Origin: Akkermansiaceae bacterium
GTDB taxonomy: Bacteria > Verrucomicrobiota > Verrucomicrobiia > Verrucomicrobiales > Akkermansiaceae
Reading direction: 5' to 3'
Length of the DNA: 6,843 nucleotides
Assembly (NCBI GenBank): GCA_029287105.1
Contig: JARFRT010000167.1
Span: 1-6,843 of the forward strand
Shown: piece after piece, positions 5,587 to 6,843 of the stretch
Layout: every line of letters begins with the position of its first letter
Position numbering within the stretch: position 1 is the first letter of the stretch
The notes under the pieces: generated by a model
Seen by the model: only the letters and a program-made list of their open reading frames with translations
Told to the model about the DNA's origin: nothing
Database searches by the model: none
Made by a program: the position numbers and the translations under genes

Positions 5587-6651
5587 ATGAAATTGAATAT
5601 TGCAGTACTGGCAGGAGACGGCATCGGCCCGGAAATCATCGATCAGGCACTTAAAGTCACCCAGGCGGTGTGCGACAAGTTCGGCCATGAACTCACCTAC
5701 GAGCACGCCCTGACCGGCGCCTGCGCCATCGACGCGGTCGGCGAACCCTACCCCGATTCGACGCACGCGTTGTGCATGAAGTCGGACGCCGTCCTCTTTG
5801 GCGCCATCGGCGACCCGAAATACGACAACGACCCGAAAGCCAAAGTCCGCCCGGAACAGGGACTGCTCGGCATGCGCAAAAAACTCGGCCTTTACGCCAA
5901 CCTCCGCCCCGTCGTCACCTTCCCCTCGCTGATCCATAAGTCACCCCTGCGCAGGGACCTTGTCGAGGGTGCCGACTTCATGTGTATCCGCGAACTGACA
6001 GGCGGCATCTACTTCGGGGAAAAAGGCCGGTCCGAGGACGGGAACACCGCATTCGACACCTGCACCTACAACCGTGAGGAAATCGAGCGCATCCTCAAAC
6101 TCGGCTTCGAGTACGCGATGAAGCGCAACAAGAAACTCACCATCGTGGATAAAGCCAACGTGCTCGAAACATCCCGCCTGTGGCGCGAGGTCGGCCAGGA
6201 AATGGTCCCCGATTACCCCGAGGTCACAACCGAATTCATGTTTGTCGACAATGCCGCCATGCAGCTGATCCAGTGGCCGAAGAACTTCGATGTCATGGTG
6301 ACTGAAAACATGTTTGGCGACATCCTCACCGATGAAGCCTCCGTGATCACCGGCTCGCTCGGCATGCTCCCTTCCGCATCCATCGGCGTGCACACCAGCG
6401 TGTTCGAACCCATCCACGGCTCCTACCCGCAGGCCGCAGGAAAAGATATCGCCAACCCGCTGGCCACCGTCCTTTCAGCCGCCATGATGTTCGAATACGC
6501 CTTCCAACTCATGGACGAAGGCGCACTGATCCGCGAAGCCGTGGAAGCTTCCCTGCAGGAGAAATACGTCACCGAGGATATCGCCGAGGAAACCGCCTAC
6601 AAAACCTCCGAGGTCGGCGACTGGTTGTCCGATTATATCAATAAGAAATAA
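5587..6651 (+). CDS. leuB: 3-isopropylmalate dehydrogenase LeuB
   Basis: The 354-residue protein is a normal-length member of the beta-decarboxylating dehydrogenases. In the cytosol it oxidises 3-isopropylmalate with NAD+ and decarboxylates it to 2-ketoisocaproate. It shows AGDGIGPEI near the N-terminus. Arg97, Arg107 (in NLRP) and Arg135 bind substrate. Tyr142 (in GGIYFG) and Lys189 (in VDKANVL) are catalytic. Asp221, Asp245 and Asp249 bind Mg2+. The cofactor loop reads HGSYPQAAGKDIANP (277-291). Gln282 and Ala283 stand where Thermus LeuB has Asp278-Ile279. I recall similar YPQ loops in Bacteroidota LeuB. The ATG at 5587 (MKLNIAVLAGDG) fits the family. An in-frame extension upstream to 5374 lies inside the synthase gene and is not real. 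There is no Shine-Dalgarno sequence. It is the last gene before the terminator. Confidence 0.97.
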   Translation: MKLNIAVLAGDGIGPEIIDQALKVTQAVCDKFGHELTYEHALTGACAIDAVGEPYPDSTHALCMKSDAVLFGAIGDPKYDNDPKAKVRPEQGLLGMRKKLGLYANLRPVVTFPSLIHKSPLRRDLVEGADFMCIRELTGGIYFGEKGRSEDGNTAFDTCTYNREEIERILKLGFEYAMKRNKKLTIVDKANVLETSRLWREVGQEMVPDYPEVTTEFMFVDNAAMQLIQWPKNFDVMVTENMFGDILTDEASVITGSLGMLPSASIGVHTSVFEPIHGSYPQAAGKDIANPLATVLSAAMMFEYAFQLMDEGALIREAVEASLQEKYVTEDIAEETAYKTSEVGDWLSDYINKK

Positions 6652-6682
6652 TCCCCTGATCGAGTCCTAACAAAAATCAACC

Positions 6683-6714
6683 AAAAAGCCCGGGAAGTGA
6701 TTCCCGGGCTTTTT
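6683..6714 (+). terminator. Intrinsic terminator of the leu operon
   Basis: GCCCGGGAA (6688-6696) and TTCCCGGGC (6701-6709) form a perfect 9-bp GC-rich stem around GTGA. An A5 run stands before it and a T5 run after it. The A-run pairs with the T-run, so it may also work for transcription arriving on the minus strand. It lies 31 bp after leuB. Confidence 0.95.
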
Positions 6715-6778
6715 AGTTGTAGGTCAAGAGGTTGGAAAACTCTTTTACACCAAGCGCTCATCAATGGTGATTTGGAGT

Positions 6779-6797
6779 GCGGATGGCTTGCCTCCGC
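6779..6797. repeat. REP-like palindrome with GGCTTGCC core
   Basis: GCGGA-T-GGC (6779-6787) faces GCCTCCGC (6790-6797) across a TT centre. Removing the single extra T at 6784 makes a perfect 18-bp palindrome. T6 follows at 6798-6803, so it could also terminate rightward transcription. I recall similar GGCAAGCC palindromes next to CACTCCAAA as dispersed repeats in Verrucomicrobiota; the matching TTTGGAGTGC flank is at 6771-6780. Confidence 0.5.
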
Positions 6798-6808
6798 TTT
6801 TTTCTGAG

Positions 6809-6841
6809 TCGGCTTGCCGATCTCTGTTCCGGCGATAGCCG
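6809..6841. repeat. Two further short palindromes of the 3' REP-like cluster
   Basis: TCGGC-TT-GCCGA (6809-6820) repeats the GGCTTGCC core of the preceding palindrome. CGGC-GATA-GCCG (6830-6841) follows 9 bp later. The cluster runs to the window edge and may continue beyond it. Confidence 0.45.
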
Positions 6842-6843
6842 CA

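Noticed and set aside
6726..6746. Second terminator after leuB (AAGAG / CTCTT with following T's)
   Set aside because: The stem is only 5 bp and AT-rich with a 9-nt loop. The strong terminator at 6683-6714 already explains transcription end.

Overview
The window looks like chromosomal DNA of a moderately GC-rich Gram-negative bacterium. The Verrucomicrobiota (Akkermansiaceae/Rubritalea-like lineages) are the best guess. The first clue is a secreted fibronectin-III-type protein with a 'DPDGD-LSN-LEAWLGT' segment. The second is an exported SGNH esterase of the PAF-acetylhydrolase-Ib type. The third is intergenic palindromes with a GGCTTGCC / GGCAAGCC core. Most genes also lack a Shine-Dalgarno sequence. 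This placement rests on recall of family features, not on a search.

Layout, all genes on the + strand. (1) Bases 1-674 hold the C-terminal part of a large exported FN3-like protein, cut by the window edge. (2) Bases 781-1536 encode a periplasmic or secreted SGNH/GDSL hydrolase. (3) Bases 1537-1869 are non-coding. They hold a dense run of short perfect hairpins, two of which share the core GGACA-N4-TGTCC, then an AT-rich probable promoter zone and a C-rich leader. (4) Bases 1870-6651 form a leucine biosynthesis operon, leuC-leuD-(leuA-family synthase)-leuB. (5) A textbook intrinsic terminator at 6683-6714 closes the operon. (6) Bases 6715-6843 carry no gene but show REP-like palindromes.

The operon encodes the leucine-specific branch from 2-ketoisovalerate to 2-ketoisocaproate. 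The leuA-family enzyme condenses a 2-oxoacid with acetyl-CoA. LeuCD isomerises 2- to 3-isopropylmalate. LeuB oxidises and decarboxylates the product. The final transamination is not encoded here. All four proteins resemble the Bacteroidota-type versions, and the synthase belongs to the distinct ~500-residue family known there rather than the classical E. coli LeuA. Whether it makes 2-isopropylmalate or citramalate cannot be settled from the sequence.

I found no obviously new multi-gene system. The points most worth a second look are the palindrome cluster upstream of leuC, a 25-bp alternating purine-pyrimidine tract behind leuD, the synthase subtype, and a Gln at the cofactor-discriminating position of LeuB.
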